A DNA stretch of 64,000 bases from CAYWMY01 sp046352935 (lineage in GTDB: Bacteria; Pseudomonadota; Gammaproteobacteria; Steroidobacterales; Steroidobacteraceae). The notes beneath the pieces were generated by a model that was given only the letters and a program-made list of their open reading frames with translations, did no database searches and had not been told where the DNA came from. Made by a program: the position numbers and the translations under genes. This document shows, in pieces, positions 43,194 to 53,789 of this stretch; the stretch's first letter is position 1; every line of letters begins with the position of its first letter. Location of the stretch: assembly GCA_046352935.1 (NCBI GenBank), contig JAXMGR010000016.1, positions 35,834 to 99,833 on the forward strand, in the 5' to 3' direction.

Positions 43194-45587
43194 ATGAGCA
43201 ACGCATCCACCGGGTTCTTTCCCCGTTTCGGCAACCTCCTGTTCGACCATCGCAAGGTCGTGCTGGCGATCGTTGCCGCGATCACCCTCTGGTTCGCCTG
43301 GCACATCCCCGCGGTACGCATGCTGTCGGACTTCGCGGACCTGCTGCCGCAGGAGCACCCCTATATCCAGCTGCACAACAGCATCCGCGACACCTTCGGC
43401 GGGGCCAACATCATCACCATGGCCGTGGAGGTCGAGGAAGGCACGATCTTCACGGACGAGACGCTGGCGCGCATCCATCGCATCACTGAAGGCATGGACC
43501 GCCTGACCAGCATCAACCACAACCTGGTCACGAGCCTCACGCACCGCAACACGCGCAGGATCACGCTGACACCGGACGGCACGATCCGGTCGCACACCTA
43601 CTACGATCCGCAGCACGGACGCTACAGCGCGGAGGAGCTCGCGCAGATGCAGCGCGACGTCGTCGCGAGCGCGCGTGTCTACGGACTGCTGGTCGCACCG
43701 GACATGAAGGCGGCCATCATCAAGGGCACGCTCAACGAGGGCGCGCTCGACTACGGCAAGATCTTCGACGAACTGCAGGCCATCCGCGCCCGGGAGGCTG
43801 CGCCCGGCATCCGGATCCACGCGACGGGACATCCCGTGCTGGTGGGCTGGGTCGATTCCTACAGCGTGCAGATCCTGCAGATCTTCCTCTACACGACGCT
43901 CATCGTGCTCGTCATCCTGATCGTCTACACCCGGCGCTGGTACGGGATCCTGCTGCCGCTCGTCGGCATGGCGATCACCAGCGTCTGGGGCGTGGGCTTC
44001 ATGGGGGTCATGGGCTACAACCTCGATCCGCTGATGCTGGTCGTGCCGTTCCTGATCTCGGCGCGTGCGATGTCGCACGGCATCCAGAAGGTGGAGCGGT
44101 ACTTCCTCGAGCTCTCGATCACCCACGACCGGCAGGTCGCTGCCCGCAACACCTTCAATGCGCTGTTCCGGCCGGGCGCACTCGCCATCGTCGCGGACGC
44201 TGCCGCACTGTTCCTGATCGGACTGGGTTCGGTCCCCATCAACGACAAGATGGCGATCTACGCCTCGTTCTGGGCCGTCTGCATGGTGCTGACCGTGCTC
44301 GTGACACTGCCCATGCTGCTCGCCATCCTGCCGAAGCCCCGCGACGTCGCGATCAAGCACACGGCGGTCCGCAGCGTGTTCCCGAAGCTCGCGCTGCTCG
44401 TCGGCACCCGCGGCCGCTCGCTCACCGTGCTCTGGGTAGCGTTCGCGATCGTGGTCGGTGCCGCCTGGCTGAGCTCGAAGGTGGAGATCGGTGAGCCGGA
44501 GCCCGGGTCGCCCCTGCTCTACCGGGACCACGACTTCAACGTCTCGTCGAAGGCCATCAACGACCGCTTCCCGGGCTCCGAGGAGCTGTTCATCATCGCG
44601 CGCACCGACGAGAAGGGCGGGCTCAAGCGACCGGAGGTCATCAAGGCGCTGCAGGATTTCCAGAACTACATGCTGCTCGACGAGACCCTGGGCGGCGCGA
44701 AGGGCGTCAACAACCTCGTCACGCAGGTCAACCAGATGACCCGCAACGACGACCCGCGCTGGGCCGTCGTTCCGACGCGCGAAGGCGACGTCGGCGGCCT
44801 GATGTTCATGTACATGATGTCGGCGCCGGTACCGGGCGCGCTGCTCGAATTCATCGACACCGACGAGCGCAAGGCCAACATGGTCTTCTACTACAAGGAT
44901 CACACCGGGGAGACCATCCGGCGCGCGATCCACATGGTCAAGCAGTGGCGCGACACCGAGGGAGCGAAGGTCAAGGGACTGCACATCGATCTCGCGGGCG
45001 GGCCCGTGGGCGTCACCGCGGCCATCAACGAGGAGGCCTACCAGACCAACCTGATCGTCGTGCCGGCAGTCCTGGCGCTGATCTTCGTGTTCACGCTCTG
45101 GTTCTATGGCTCGGTGCACTCCGGCATCATGATGCTGGTGTCGATGGGCTTCGCGACGACGCTGACGTATGCCTGCATGGGGCTGCTGGATATGGGGCTC
45201 AATGTCAACACCGTGCCCATGATCGCGGTGGGCATCGGCCTCGGGGTCGATTACGCCATCTACATGATGGACCGCATGAGGGAGGAGATGCACGTCGCCA
45301 GCAACCTGCAGGATGCGGTCCGGCGCGCAGTGGGCACGACCGGCGTGGCGATCGCGTTCACGGCCACGACGCTGATCGGCGGCATCATCATGTGGGTGTT
45401 CATGTCCGAGCTGCGGTTCCAGGCCGACGCGGCGCGCCTGCTGATCATCATGCTGGTCCTGAACGCGTTCTCGGCGATGCTGCTGGTGCCGGCGTGGGTC
45501 GACATCTTCCGGCCGAAGTTCATCATGCGCGCGGCCGAGGAACACTGGGAGCGCCCGGGCAGCAAGCTGGTCGACGAGGTGGAGTGA
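43194..45587 (+). CDS. MMPL/RND-family transporter
   Basis: A 797-residue inner-membrane protein. The first membrane helix follows the N-terminal LLFDHRKVVLAIVAAI, then a periplasmic domain, a block of helices from about residue 220 to 380, a second periplasmic domain and a final helix block from about 620 to 770. This is the two-domain MMPL architecture driven by the proton gradient. A sterol-sensing-like GIGLGVDYAIYMM motif lies in the last block. It likely moves a hydrophobic substrate together with the YCF48, DUF1302 and DUF1329 proteins. Confidence 0.92.
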   Translation: MSNASTGFFPRFGNLLFDHRKVVLAIVAAITLWFAWHIPAVRMLSDFADLLPQEHPYIQLHNSIRDTFGGANIITMAVEVEEGTIFTDETLARIHRITEGMDRLTSINHNLVTSLTHRNTRRITLTPDGTIRSHTYYDPQHGRYSAEELAQMQRDVVASARVYGLLVAPDMKAAIIKGTLNEGALDYGKIFDELQAIRAREAAPGIRIHATGHPVLVGWVDSYSVQILQIFLYTTLIVLVILIVYTRRWYGILLPLVGMAITSVWGVGFMGVMGYNLDPLMLVVPFLISARAMSHGIQKVERYFLELSITHDRQVAARNTFNALFRPGALAIVADAAALFLIGLGSVPINDKMAIYASFWAVCMVLTVLVTLPMLLAILPKPRDVAIKHTAVRSVFPKLALLVGTRGRSLTVLWVAFAIVVGAAWLSSKVEIGEPEPGSPLLYRDHDFNVSSKAINDRFPGSEELFIIARTDEKGGLKRPEVIKALQDFQNYMLLDETLGGAKGVNNLVTQVNQMTRNDDPRWAVVPTREGDVGGLMFMYMMSAPVPGALLEFIDTDERKANMVFYYKDHTGETIRRAIHMVKQWRDTEGAKVKGLHIDLAGGPVGVTAAINEEAYQTNLIVVPAVLALIFVFTLWFYGSVHSGIMMLVSMGFATTLTYACMGLLDMGLNVNTVPMIAVGIGLGVDYAIYMMDRMREEMHVASNLQDAVRRAVGTTGVAIAFTATTLIGGIIMWVFMSELRFQADAARLLIIMLVLNAFSAMLLVPAWVDIFRPKFIMRAAEEHWERPGSKLVDEVE

Positions 45588-45630
45588 GGCCGGGGCGCAG
45601 GCGTTACCCGGCAGCAGAACCGGCCGGACG

Positions 45631-47733
45631 ATGACGGAGCAGGAGCGCATCCGCACCATCTGCCGGGCCTGTGGCCACGGCGGCTGCGGGGTGTACGTGA
45701 CGGTCGAGAACGGCGAGCCCGTCGATCTCGTCGGTGATCGCGAGCACCCCGTCAGCAAGGGGTACACCTGCAAGAAGGCGCACGCGTCCTTCGAGCTCCT
45801 GCGCCACCCGGACCGCCTGCTGTACCCGATGGAGCGGGTGGGCGCGCGCGGCGAGGGAAAGTGGCGCCGGCTCCCCTGGGACGAAGCGCTCGGGCGGGTC
45901 GCCACGCGCCTGAACCGCATCAAGGCGGAATCCGGCGCCGAGTCCGTCGTGTTCGGGCACGGCACGGGGCGCGACTTCCACCGCTTCCTCTATCGTGTCG
46001 CGAACCTGTTCGGCACGCCGAACGTGCTCACGCCGGGCCACATGTGCTACCTGCCGCGCGTCGCCGTCTGCAAGGCGCTCGGCATGGAGATCCCGCTCTG
46101 CGACTACGACGGCGATCCGCGCTGCGTGCTCGTCTGGGGCAGCAACCACCTCATCTCCAATCCCGACGAGAACAAGGGCATCAATCTCGCGCAGACGCTC
46201 GCGCGTGGTGCGAAGCTCGTCGTCGTGGATCCGCGCGAGACGCGGCTCGCGAAGAAGGCGGACCTGTGGCTGCAGCTGCGTCCCGCAACGGATTCGGCCC
46301 TCGCGCTCGGCATGCTGCACGTCCTCGTCGAGGAGGGACTCTACGACCGCGGGTTCGTGGAGCGGCACACGACCGGATTCGAGGCGCTGCGCGAACGCCT
46401 CCGCCAGTACACGCCCGAGGCTGTCGAGCGCATCACCTGGGTGCCGGCGGCGAAGATCGTCGCCGCGGCGCGGCTGTACGCGCAGACGAAGCCGGCAGCG
46501 CTGCAGTGGGGCGTCGGGGTCGAGCAGAACGTCAACTGTGTCGACGCCGACCGTGCCCTCGTCTATCTCGTCGCGCTGACCGGCAATCTCGACGTACCGG
46601 GTGGCAACGTGATCTTCGGCCTGCCGCCGGGTCTCCCACGCGCGCGTTTCTCGATGTTCGATGCGCTGCCGGCGGAACAGCGTGCGAAGCTGCTGGGCGG
46701 CGACACCTACCGGCTCGGCGCGACCATCAACCGCCTGACGCCCCACGTGGTCTGGGATGCGATCGAGACGGGCAGGCCATATCCGGTTCGAGCGCTGGTG
46801 GTCTTCGCGAGCAACACGCTCACGGCGCGCGAGAACGCACGTCGTGTCCACGACGTGCTGCGCAACCGGCTCGAGTTCCTGGTCGCCACGGACATTTTCC
46901 GAACGCCGACGACGGAGCTCGCCGACATCGTACTGCCCGCATCACAGTGGCTGGAGCAGGACAACGTCGCGGACTACTGGAAGGTGCATGGCTACATCTT
47001 CCCGCGCAACAAGGTCCTCGAGCCGGCCGGCGAGGCGCGCTCGGACCACGTGATCCTCAACGATCTCGGCCGCCATCTCGGCTTCGAGTCCCAGTTCTGG
47101 GAGCGTTACGAGGATTCCCTCGACCACATCCTCGAACCCGCGGGTGTGACCTGGGAGCAGTTCCGTGGCATGCCGTGGCTGCGCAACGAGCCCGTCTATC
47201 GCAAGCACGAACGCGACGGCTTCCGCACCGCGAGCGGCCGGCTGGATCTCTGGATGCCGCAGTACGCCGAGTGGGGCTACGACCCGCTGCCCGGATACGT
47301 CGAGCCACCCGAGAGCCCGGCCCGCGAGCCGGAGTTCCTCGCGCGCTTCCCGCTGATCCTCACCACGGGCACGCGGATCTTCAACTTCTTCGGTTCCGAG
47401 CACCGCCAGTCCACGGCGCTGCGCCGGACACATCCCGATCCGCTCGTCGAGATCCACCCGGAGGCGGCGGCCGCCCGTGGCATCGCCGAGGGAGACTGGG
47501 TGCGCATCCGCAGCCCCCGCGGCGAGATCCGCATGCGCGCGAAGCTCTTCGATGGCATCGATCCGCGCGTGGTCGGCGCCGAGTTCGGCTGGTGGTTCCC
47601 GGAGAAGGGGCCGCCTGATTACGGCTGGGACGAGTCGAACATCAACGTGCTGACGGCCGACGGACCGCCACTCGATCCCGGCATGGGTGCGACGAACCTC
47701 AAGGGACTGATGTGCGAGGTCGTGAAGGAGTGA
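45631..47733 (+). CDS. Molybdopterin oxidoreductase, DMSO reductase family (formate dehydrogenase/acetylene hydratase-like)
   Basis: A 700-residue enzyme. The N-terminal [4Fe-4S] ligands are in ICRACGHGGC and GYTCKK; the spacing between the second and third Cys is four residues, one more than usual. Cys139 in GHMCYLPR is the expected Mo or W ligand, in the form seen in acetylene-hydratase-like proteins. The molybdopterin dinucleotide-binding domain begins near FPLILTTGTR. No Tat signal, so cytoplasmic. It is 43 bases after the MMPL gene and convergent with the VWA gene. It is distinct from the duplicated oxidoreductase at 21331-23889. A partner subunit is not encoded nearby. Confidence 0.9.
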   Translation: MTEQERIRTICRACGHGGCGVYVTVENGEPVDLVGDREHPVSKGYTCKKAHASFELLRHPDRLLYPMERVGARGEGKWRRLPWDEALGRVATRLNRIKAESGAESVVFGHGTGRDFHRFLYRVANLFGTPNVLTPGHMCYLPRVAVCKALGMEIPLCDYDGDPRCVLVWGSNHLISNPDENKGINLAQTLARGAKLVVVDPRETRLAKKADLWLQLRPATDSALALGMLHVLVEEGLYDRGFVERHTTGFEALRERLRQYTPEAVERITWVPAAKIVAAARLYAQTKPAALQWGVGVEQNVNCVDADRALVYLVALTGNLDVPGGNVIFGLPPGLPRARFSMFDALPAEQRAKLLGGDTYRLGATINRLTPHVVWDAIETGRPYPVRALVVFASNTLTARENARRVHDVLRNRLEFLVATDIFRTPTTELADIVLPASQWLEQDNVADYWKVHGYIFPRNKVLEPAGEARSDHVILNDLGRHLGFESQFWERYEDSLDHILEPAGVTWEQFRGMPWLRNEPVYRKHERDGFRTASGRLDLWMPQYAEWGYDPLPGYVEPPESPAREPEFLARFPLILTTGTRIFNFFGSEHRQSTALRRTHPDPLVEIHPEAAAARGIAEGDWVRIRSPRGEIRMRAKLFDGIDPRVVGAEFGWWFPEKGPPDYGWDESNINVLTADGPPLDPGMGATNLKGLMCEVVKE

Positions 47734-47748
47734 TGCGGCGTCGCGCGG

Positions 47749-48870
47749 TCAACCCTCGGCAAGGACCCGGGCAAGGCGTCCGAGGCTCTCGAGACTGTGG
47801 GCCGGCAGGAAGTGGTCGAGATGGGGCAGGGCCGTGCGCATGCCGCGCGTGAGCGGTTCGTAACCGGGATTGCCGAGCAGCGGGTTGAGCCAGACGATCC
47901 GCCGCGCATGCCGCCTGAGCCTGGCGATCTCGACCGACATCACCGCCGCGTCACCCCGGTCCCAGCCGTCGCTCAGCAGTACGACTGTCGAGCTCGAGCG
48001 CAGCAGCTCGCGCGCATAACGGTCGTTGAAATCACGCAGGCAGCCCCCGATGTCCGTACCGCCACCCCAGTCGCCGGCGCGCCGTGCGACCTCGCGCAGC
48101 GACCGCGCGACGCCCCCCTGGCGCAGCAGGTCGGTGATGACCGTCATGCGGGTGGCGAACACAGCGACTTCCGTGTCCGGCAGCTCGCGGCGGAGGCCGT
48201 AGATGAACTCCAGCAGGAACCGCGAATAGCGCTCCATCGACCCGGACACGTCGCACAGGAGCAGCAGCCGCGCACGCCGCTTCGGCCGCCTGCGCCACAG
48301 CATCCCGGCCAGCTCGCCACCCTGCGCGCCGGTCCGTCGCAGCATGCGGCGGAAGTCGGGCAGCGCGCCGCGCGGATCCGGGCGGTCGCGTCGCGTGCGC
48401 AGCGTCGCGAACAACCTGACGAACTCGTGGAGCAGTTCGCGCGCGCGGGCGATCTCGTCCTCGGTGAGCGTCGCGAGATCGCGGCGCGCGAGCACCTCGT
48501 CGGGGCTGTAGCCGCTCGTCGATCGCTCCGGGGGACCGGTGGGATCATCCTGCGCCGCCGGTACGGGCGCGGGCGTCGGCGCGCGGCCGCTCACCTCCGT
48601 GTGGTGCTCGCCCGGGGCCCGCGCGAGCGGTCGCCGCTGTCCGTACCAGTAGGCGCGGAACACCTCGTCGAACTTCGACAGGTGCTCGCGGCGGTGCACG
48701 AGCAGCGTGCGCGCAGCGTCCCGGAAGTCGCCGGGGCGCCCGAGGTCGATGTGACCGAGTGCCTCGCAGAGCGTCAGCGCCCCGGCGGGATCCGCCGGCA
48801 GCCCGGCGTCGCGCAGTGCTCCGAGGAATCCGAGGAGGCGGGCGAGAAAGGTCGGATCGGGATCGGCCAT
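47749..48870 (-). CDS. VWA domain protein, CoxE-like, second copy
   Basis: A 373-residue protein from the ATG at 48870 (MADPDPTF). The C-terminal VWA domain carries DVSGS in the MIDAS position and LSDGWDRGD, as in its paralogue at 7203-8387. The linker is Pro/Ala-rich and not acidic. It follows the MoxR gene by 11 bases and ends the five-gene minus-strand operon that begins with the FAD subunit at 53557, so it most likely matures Mo-hydroxylase set D. Confidence 0.88.
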   Translation of the reverse strand: MADPDPTFLARLLGFLGALRDAGLPADPAGALTLCEALGHIDLGRPGDFRDAARTLLVHRREHLSKFDEVFRAYWYGQRRPLARAPGEHHTEVSGRAPTPAPVPAAQDDPTGPPERSTSGYSPDEVLARRDLATLTEDEIARARELLHEFVRLFATLRTRRDRPDPRGALPDFRRMLRRTGAQGGELAGMLWRRRPKRRARLLLLCDVSGSMERYSRFLLEFIYGLRRELPDTEVAVFATRMTVITDLLRQGGVARSLREVARRAGDWGGGTDIGGCLRDFNDRYARELLRSSSTVVLLSDGWDRGDAAVMSVEIARLRRHARRIVWLNPLLGNPGYEPLTRGMRTALPHLDHFLPAHSLESLGRLARVLAEG

Positions 48871-48881
48871 GACGCGTGACG

Positions 48882-49817
<936 letters not shown>

Positions 49818-49851
49818 GCCGACCATGATCGCACGTGATCTGAAGGGACGC

Positions 49852-52179
49852 TCAGATCCTGCCGAGCGCCCTAAGGATCTTTTCCGGGGTGATCGGCAGC
49901 TCCCGGATCCGCACGCCCACGGCGTTGTAGATCGCATTCGCGATGGCCGGCGCGGGGACCGTGACGCAGGGTTCCGACAGCGCCTTCGCACCGAACGGCC
50001 CCGTCGGTTCGTTGGTCTCGATGAAGATGCTCCTGATCTCGCGCGGCATCTCCACTGCGGTCGGTATCTTGTAGTCGAGGAAGTCGCCGGTCAGGCAGGT
50101 GCCCGAATCCGGATCGAACTGCAGGTTCTCCATCAGGGCGTAACCCATGCCTTGCTGGAACCCGCCCTCGACCTGGCCTTCGGCACCCTTGGGGTGGATG
50201 ACGCGACCCAGGTCGTGGGCCAGCACCACGCGCAGCACCTGCACGTGACCAGTCTCCGTGTCGACCTCGACTTCGACGAATTCGACGGTCACCGGAGAGG
50301 GATTGCCCGGCGGCGCAAGGCTGGAAAGACCGATGATGGTGCCTTTCTCCTCGATCGTGGTCGGGACCGGTCCCTGTGGACCGTGCTGGACGAACGGCGA
50401 TTCCGCACGCTCGACGACCTCGCTCACGGTCAGCGAACGCGCACCCGGCGCGCCGCGCACGGATACACGGCCGTCCTCGACGACGAGATCCTCGGGGTTC
50501 GCCTCCAGCATGATGCCGGCCACTTTCTGCAGGCGCTCGCGTGCCGCCTTCGCGGCCGCGCGTACGGCGTTGCCCGAGCTGTAGGTCACGCGGCTCGCAT
50601 GGCTCGGCGCATCGAAGGGCAGGGTGGTCGTGTCCGCATGCGTCACCATGCGCACCGCTTCCATCGGCACGCCGAGTTCCGCCGCCGCGATCTGGCACAG
50701 CGTGGTGATCTGGCCGGAGCCCAGATCCATCGTCGCGGTGGCCAGATCCGCGGTACCGTCCCGGTTCAGCTTCACGAAGGCCCCGGAGTGCTCGTAGATG
50801 TCGGGCAATCCGACGCAGCCGCTGACCCACAGGGGCTGACAGGCGAAGCCGATGCCGCGCTTGCGCGTGCCGGTGCCGCTGTTCGTCGGCTTGCGTGCGG
50901 ACCAGCCGATGCCGTCGGCGCCGCGCTTCAGGCACTCCTCGAGGCCATAGGTGTCGAGCCTGAAGCCCGGGATCATGGGATGCGGCTCGCCCTGGTGCCA
51001 GGCATTGCGCAACCGGAACTGGATCCGGTCCAGCCCCAGCGTTTCGCAGATCTCGTCGATCTGCGACTCCGCGGCAAAGCACGCCTGCGGTGAGCCATAG
51101 CCGCGGTAGCCGCCACCCACCATGTTGTTGGTATAGACGGAGTAGCCTTCCCAGCGGCTGTTCGGGCAGCGATAGGTCATCAGCAGGCCGAACACGCCGT
51201 GGACATTGATGACTTCGGCGCCGTGGGTGGCATGTGCACCCGTATCGAGAATGCTCTTCGCGTAGCGGGCCGTGAACGTGCCGTCCTTCTTCACGCCGGT
51301 CTTCAGGTAGACCTTGATCGGATGGCGTGCGGTGCTGATGAAGTCCTCGTAGCGTGTCTGCTCGATGCGCACGGGCCGTCCCGTGCGCCGGCTCAGCAGC
51401 GCCGCGACCGGTTCGATGTAGCCGAGATCGAGCTTGCCGCCGAAACCGCCGCCGATGTAGGGCGGCTTGATGACGCGCACGCGGCTCTCCGGGATGCCCA
51501 GCGCGTAAGCCAGCTTCTCGCGCAGCCCGAAGACGTGCTGCATCGACGAGTGCACCGTGTAGTTGCCCTGCGCATCACAGTCGACCACGCAGACGCGAGG
51601 CTCCATGTAGCAGGTGTGCACGCGGTGGCTCTGGTAGACACCTTCGAAGACATGGTCCGCCTCGGCGAAGCCCTTCTCCAGATCCCCGAACCCCATGGCG
51701 GGATTGACCGCGACGTTGTTCGGCGCATGCGCGTGCAGCACGGGGGCCCCGGGCTGCATGGCCGCCTCCGGATCGAAGATCGCGGGCATCTCCTCGTACT
51801 CGACCTCGATGAGCGCGAGCGCCTGTTCGGCGATGCGCAGCGACGTGGCGGCGACGGCGGCCACGGGCTGACCGGCGAAACGCACGGTGTCGCTCATGAT
51901 CACCATGTCCTGCACCATGCTGCCGGCGAGCGTCGGCACGAAGTACACCGGCGTGTACGGACGCTGCGGCACGTCGGCCGGCGTCAGCACCGCCTTGACA
52001 CCAGGCAACTTCGCCGCCGCGCTCGCATCGATGCGGCGGATCTTCGCGTGCGGATAGGGACTGCGCAGCAGCTTGCCGTACAGCATGCCCGGCAGCTTCA
52101 CGTTGACGGGATAGCCAGGGCCTCCCGTGACTTTCTCCAGCGCGTCGGGCCTCAGGGGGCTCGTGCCGATCAGGCTCAT
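49852..52179 (-). CDS. Mo-hydroxylase catalytic subunit, set D
   Basis: A 775-residue molybdenum cofactor-binding subunit. Blocks: IGGGFGGKLD, YRGYGSPQ in the active-site loop (Arg-Gly, not the CO dehydrogenase Arg-Cys), DLGSGQIT where other sets have a GQG loop, and the C-terminal AKALSEPC with the catalytic Glu. The GSGQ variant is seen in a subgroup of aldehyde/heteroaromatic hydroxylases and puts a Ser at the usual Gln position. Cytoplasmic. Encoded between its FeS subunit (21 bases upstream) and CoxD-like and CoxE-like maturation genes. Confidence 0.92.
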   Translation of the reverse strand: MSLIGTSPLRPDALEKVTGGPGYPVNVKLPGMLYGKLLRSPYPHAKIRRIDASAAAKLPGVKAVLTPADVPQRPYTPVYFVPTLAGSMVQDMVIMSDTVRFAGQPVAAVAATSLRIAEQALALIEVEYEEMPAIFDPEAAMQPGAPVLHAHAPNNVAVNPAMGFGDLEKGFAEADHVFEGVYQSHRVHTCYMEPRVCVVDCDAQGNYTVHSSMQHVFGLREKLAYALGIPESRVRVIKPPYIGGGFGGKLDLGYIEPVAALLSRRTGRPVRIEQTRYEDFISTARHPIKVYLKTGVKKDGTFTARYAKSILDTGAHATHGAEVINVHGVFGLLMTYRCPNSRWEGYSVYTNNMVGGGYRGYGSPQACFAAESQIDEICETLGLDRIQFRLRNAWHQGEPHPMIPGFRLDTYGLEECLKRGADGIGWSARKPTNSGTGTRKRGIGFACQPLWVSGCVGLPDIYEHSGAFVKLNRDGTADLATATMDLGSGQITTLCQIAAAELGVPMEAVRMVTHADTTTLPFDAPSHASRVTYSSGNAVRAAAKAARERLQKVAGIMLEANPEDLVVEDGRVSVRGAPGARSLTVSEVVERAESPFVQHGPQGPVPTTIEEKGTIIGLSSLAPPGNPSPVTVEFVEVEVDTETGHVQVLRVVLAHDLGRVIHPKGAEGQVEGGFQQGMGYALMENLQFDPDSGTCLTGDFLDYKIPTAVEMPREIRSIFIETNEPTGPFGAKALSEPCVTVPAPAIANAIYNAVGVRIRELPITPEKILRALGRI

Positions 52180-52200
52180 GTCGCAGATCTCCCGTAGGGC

Positions 52201-52665
52201 TCAGACGCGGGACGCAGCCAGCTTGATGGCGTCCACGATCTTGGAATAACCGGTGCAGCGGCAGAGGTTCCCGGAAATGGCCTGCCGTATCTGGTCCTCG
52301 TCGGGGTTCCGGACCTCGTCGAGCAGCTGCTTGGCGGCCATGATCACGCCGCAGGTGCAGTAGCCGCACTGCACGGCGCCGGCCTCGATGAAGGCCTGCT
52401 GCAACGGATGCAGCTTGTCGCCGCCACCGACCCCCTCGATGGTGGTGATCGCTTTCCCCTGCGCGCCGACCGCGTACATCATGCAGGAATAGACCACCTG
52501 GCCGTCGACGTGGACGGAGCAGCAGCCACAGCCGCCGGAATCGCAGCCCTTCTTCGGGCCGACGAGTTCGATCTGCTCGCGCAGCACCTGCAGCAGCGAC
52601 TCGTCCGGTTCGATGGCGAGTTCGCGCGCCTCGCCGTTGACCTGGAGCGTGATGAGTTTCTTCAT
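52201..52665 (-). CDS. Mo-hydroxylase [2Fe-2S] subunit, set D
   Basis: A 154-residue iron-sulfur subunit from the ATG at 52665 (MKKLITL), chosen over a long upstream extension that has no family similarity. Ligands are in GCDSGGCGCC and VYSC, then CGYCTCGV and CRCTGYSK. Extra Cys residues next to both clusters (GCC and CTC) are unusual. 16 bases after the FAD gene. Confidence 0.92.
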   Translation of the reverse strand: MKKLITLQVNGEARELAIEPDESLLQVLREQIELVGPKKGCDSGGCGCCSVHVDGQVVYSCMMYAVGAQGKAITTIEGVGGGDKLHPLQQAFIEAGAVQCGYCTCGVIMAAKQLLDEVRNPDEDQIRQAISGNLCRCTGYSKIVDAIKLAASRV

Positions 52666-52681
52666 GCGGTCGGGTCCTGTG

Positions 52682-53557
52682 TCAGCCGAGCCGTTCAATG
52701 GCGGTTGTGAGAGCGCGACGCAGATACACGCCGGCCATGTGACGCCGGTAGTCGGCGGACGCGCGGTGGTCGACCACCGGTTCGAAATCATGCTGGACGG
52801 CCGTGGCCGCAGCGTCCAGGGCCGCGCCGTCGAGCCTCCGACCCACCAGCGCCTTCTCGGCACCCGCCGCCCGGACGTAGGTCTCCCCGACGCCGCCACC
52901 CAGGACGACGCGGGCCTCGCGACACGCGCCGTTCCCGTCAACCGTCACATGCACCGCGACGCTCAGAATCGACAGGTCGTTGGCGTTCTCCTCGAGCTTC
53001 ATGAACGCACTCGCGCTGCGCCCGACGGGAGCCCGCAGCACGACCGCGGTGATGAGTTCCCCCGGCGCGAGGGCATTCTCGAACAGTCCGCGGAAGAAGC
53101 CGTCGAGCGGCAGCTCCCGCGAGCCGTTCGCGCCGATCGTGCGCACACCACCGCCGAGTGCGAGCAGAGCTGCCGGCAGGTCGTACAGCGGCGCCGACGC
53201 GGCGATACAGCCGCCGACGGTGCCGACATTGCGGATCTGCCGGGGTGGATGGGTCAGCGCATCCCGCACGGCACCGCAAAACGGGCCCGTACGCACGAAG
53301 TCGGCGGCGGCCAGCTCGGTGAACGTCGTCGTGGCGCCGATCAGAACCGACTCCCCCTCCCGACGGATGCCCCCGAGTCCGAGCCTCTGGATGTCGATGA
53401 GTGCCGTCACGCCCTCGAGAAGGCCCCGGACCTCGAGGCCGTGCACGAACGAACCGCCAGCCACCAGCGCCGCACCGTCGCCGAACTGCCTCAGCAGCGC
53501 GATCGCTTCGTCCACCGTGTCTGGAAGATGGTAATCCCGGAGATTCGGCAGCGTCAT
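52682..53557 (-). CDS. Mo-hydroxylase FAD subunit, set D
   Basis: A 291-residue FAD-binding subunit with VAGGSFVHG near residue 35 and TVGGCIAASAP near residue 111, the two nucleotide-binding signatures. It heads the minus-strand operon FAD, FeS, catalytic, CoxD-like, CoxE-like. Its start faces the FAD gene of set E across 232 bases. Confidence 0.92.
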   Translation of the reverse strand: MTLPNLRDYHLPDTVDEAIALLRQFGDGAALVAGGSFVHGLEVRGLLEGVTALIDIQRLGLGGIRREGESVLIGATTTFTELAAADFVRTGPFCGAVRDALTHPPRQIRNVGTVGGCIAASAPLYDLPAALLALGGGVRTIGANGSRELPLDGFFRGLFENALAPGELITAVVLRAPVGRSASAFMKLEENANDLSILSVAVHVTVDGNGACREARVVLGGGVGETYVRAAGAEKALVGRRLDGAALDAAATAVQHDFEPVVDHRASADYRRHMAGVYLRRALTTAIERLG

Positions 53558-53789
53558 GAAGCGAGCCCCGATGTTGTTGTGGAGGTGATCGGACCTGAAT
53601 GATCGCGAAGCATCCTAGCACCAGTCGCGGAGCGTTCACGGGGGCGGGAACGGGGCCGTCTTGTCCGTTCCGGCACAGTGCTTGGCCGATCGGGTAATGT
53701 CCCGTCGCCCGCGCTTGGCCCCCGAAGGCTTGTGCTATGTTCCCCGGGCGCTGGTGCAGTCGCGCCGGCCACGGCGGAGATCAATCCGG
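53558..53789. promoter_or_regulatory. Shared divergent promoter region of two Mo-hydroxylase operons
   Basis: The 232 bases between the FAD genes of sets D and E must contain both promoters. A weak rightward pair, TTGGCC at 53715-53720 and TATGTT at 53736-53741, has a short 15-base spacer. No strong palindrome was seen. Confidence 0.4.

Noticed and set aside
42846..45965. A 1039-codon minus-strand open frame opposite the MMPL gene
   Set aside because: A high-GC shadow of the transporter gene with His/Asp/Arg-rich low-complexity translation.
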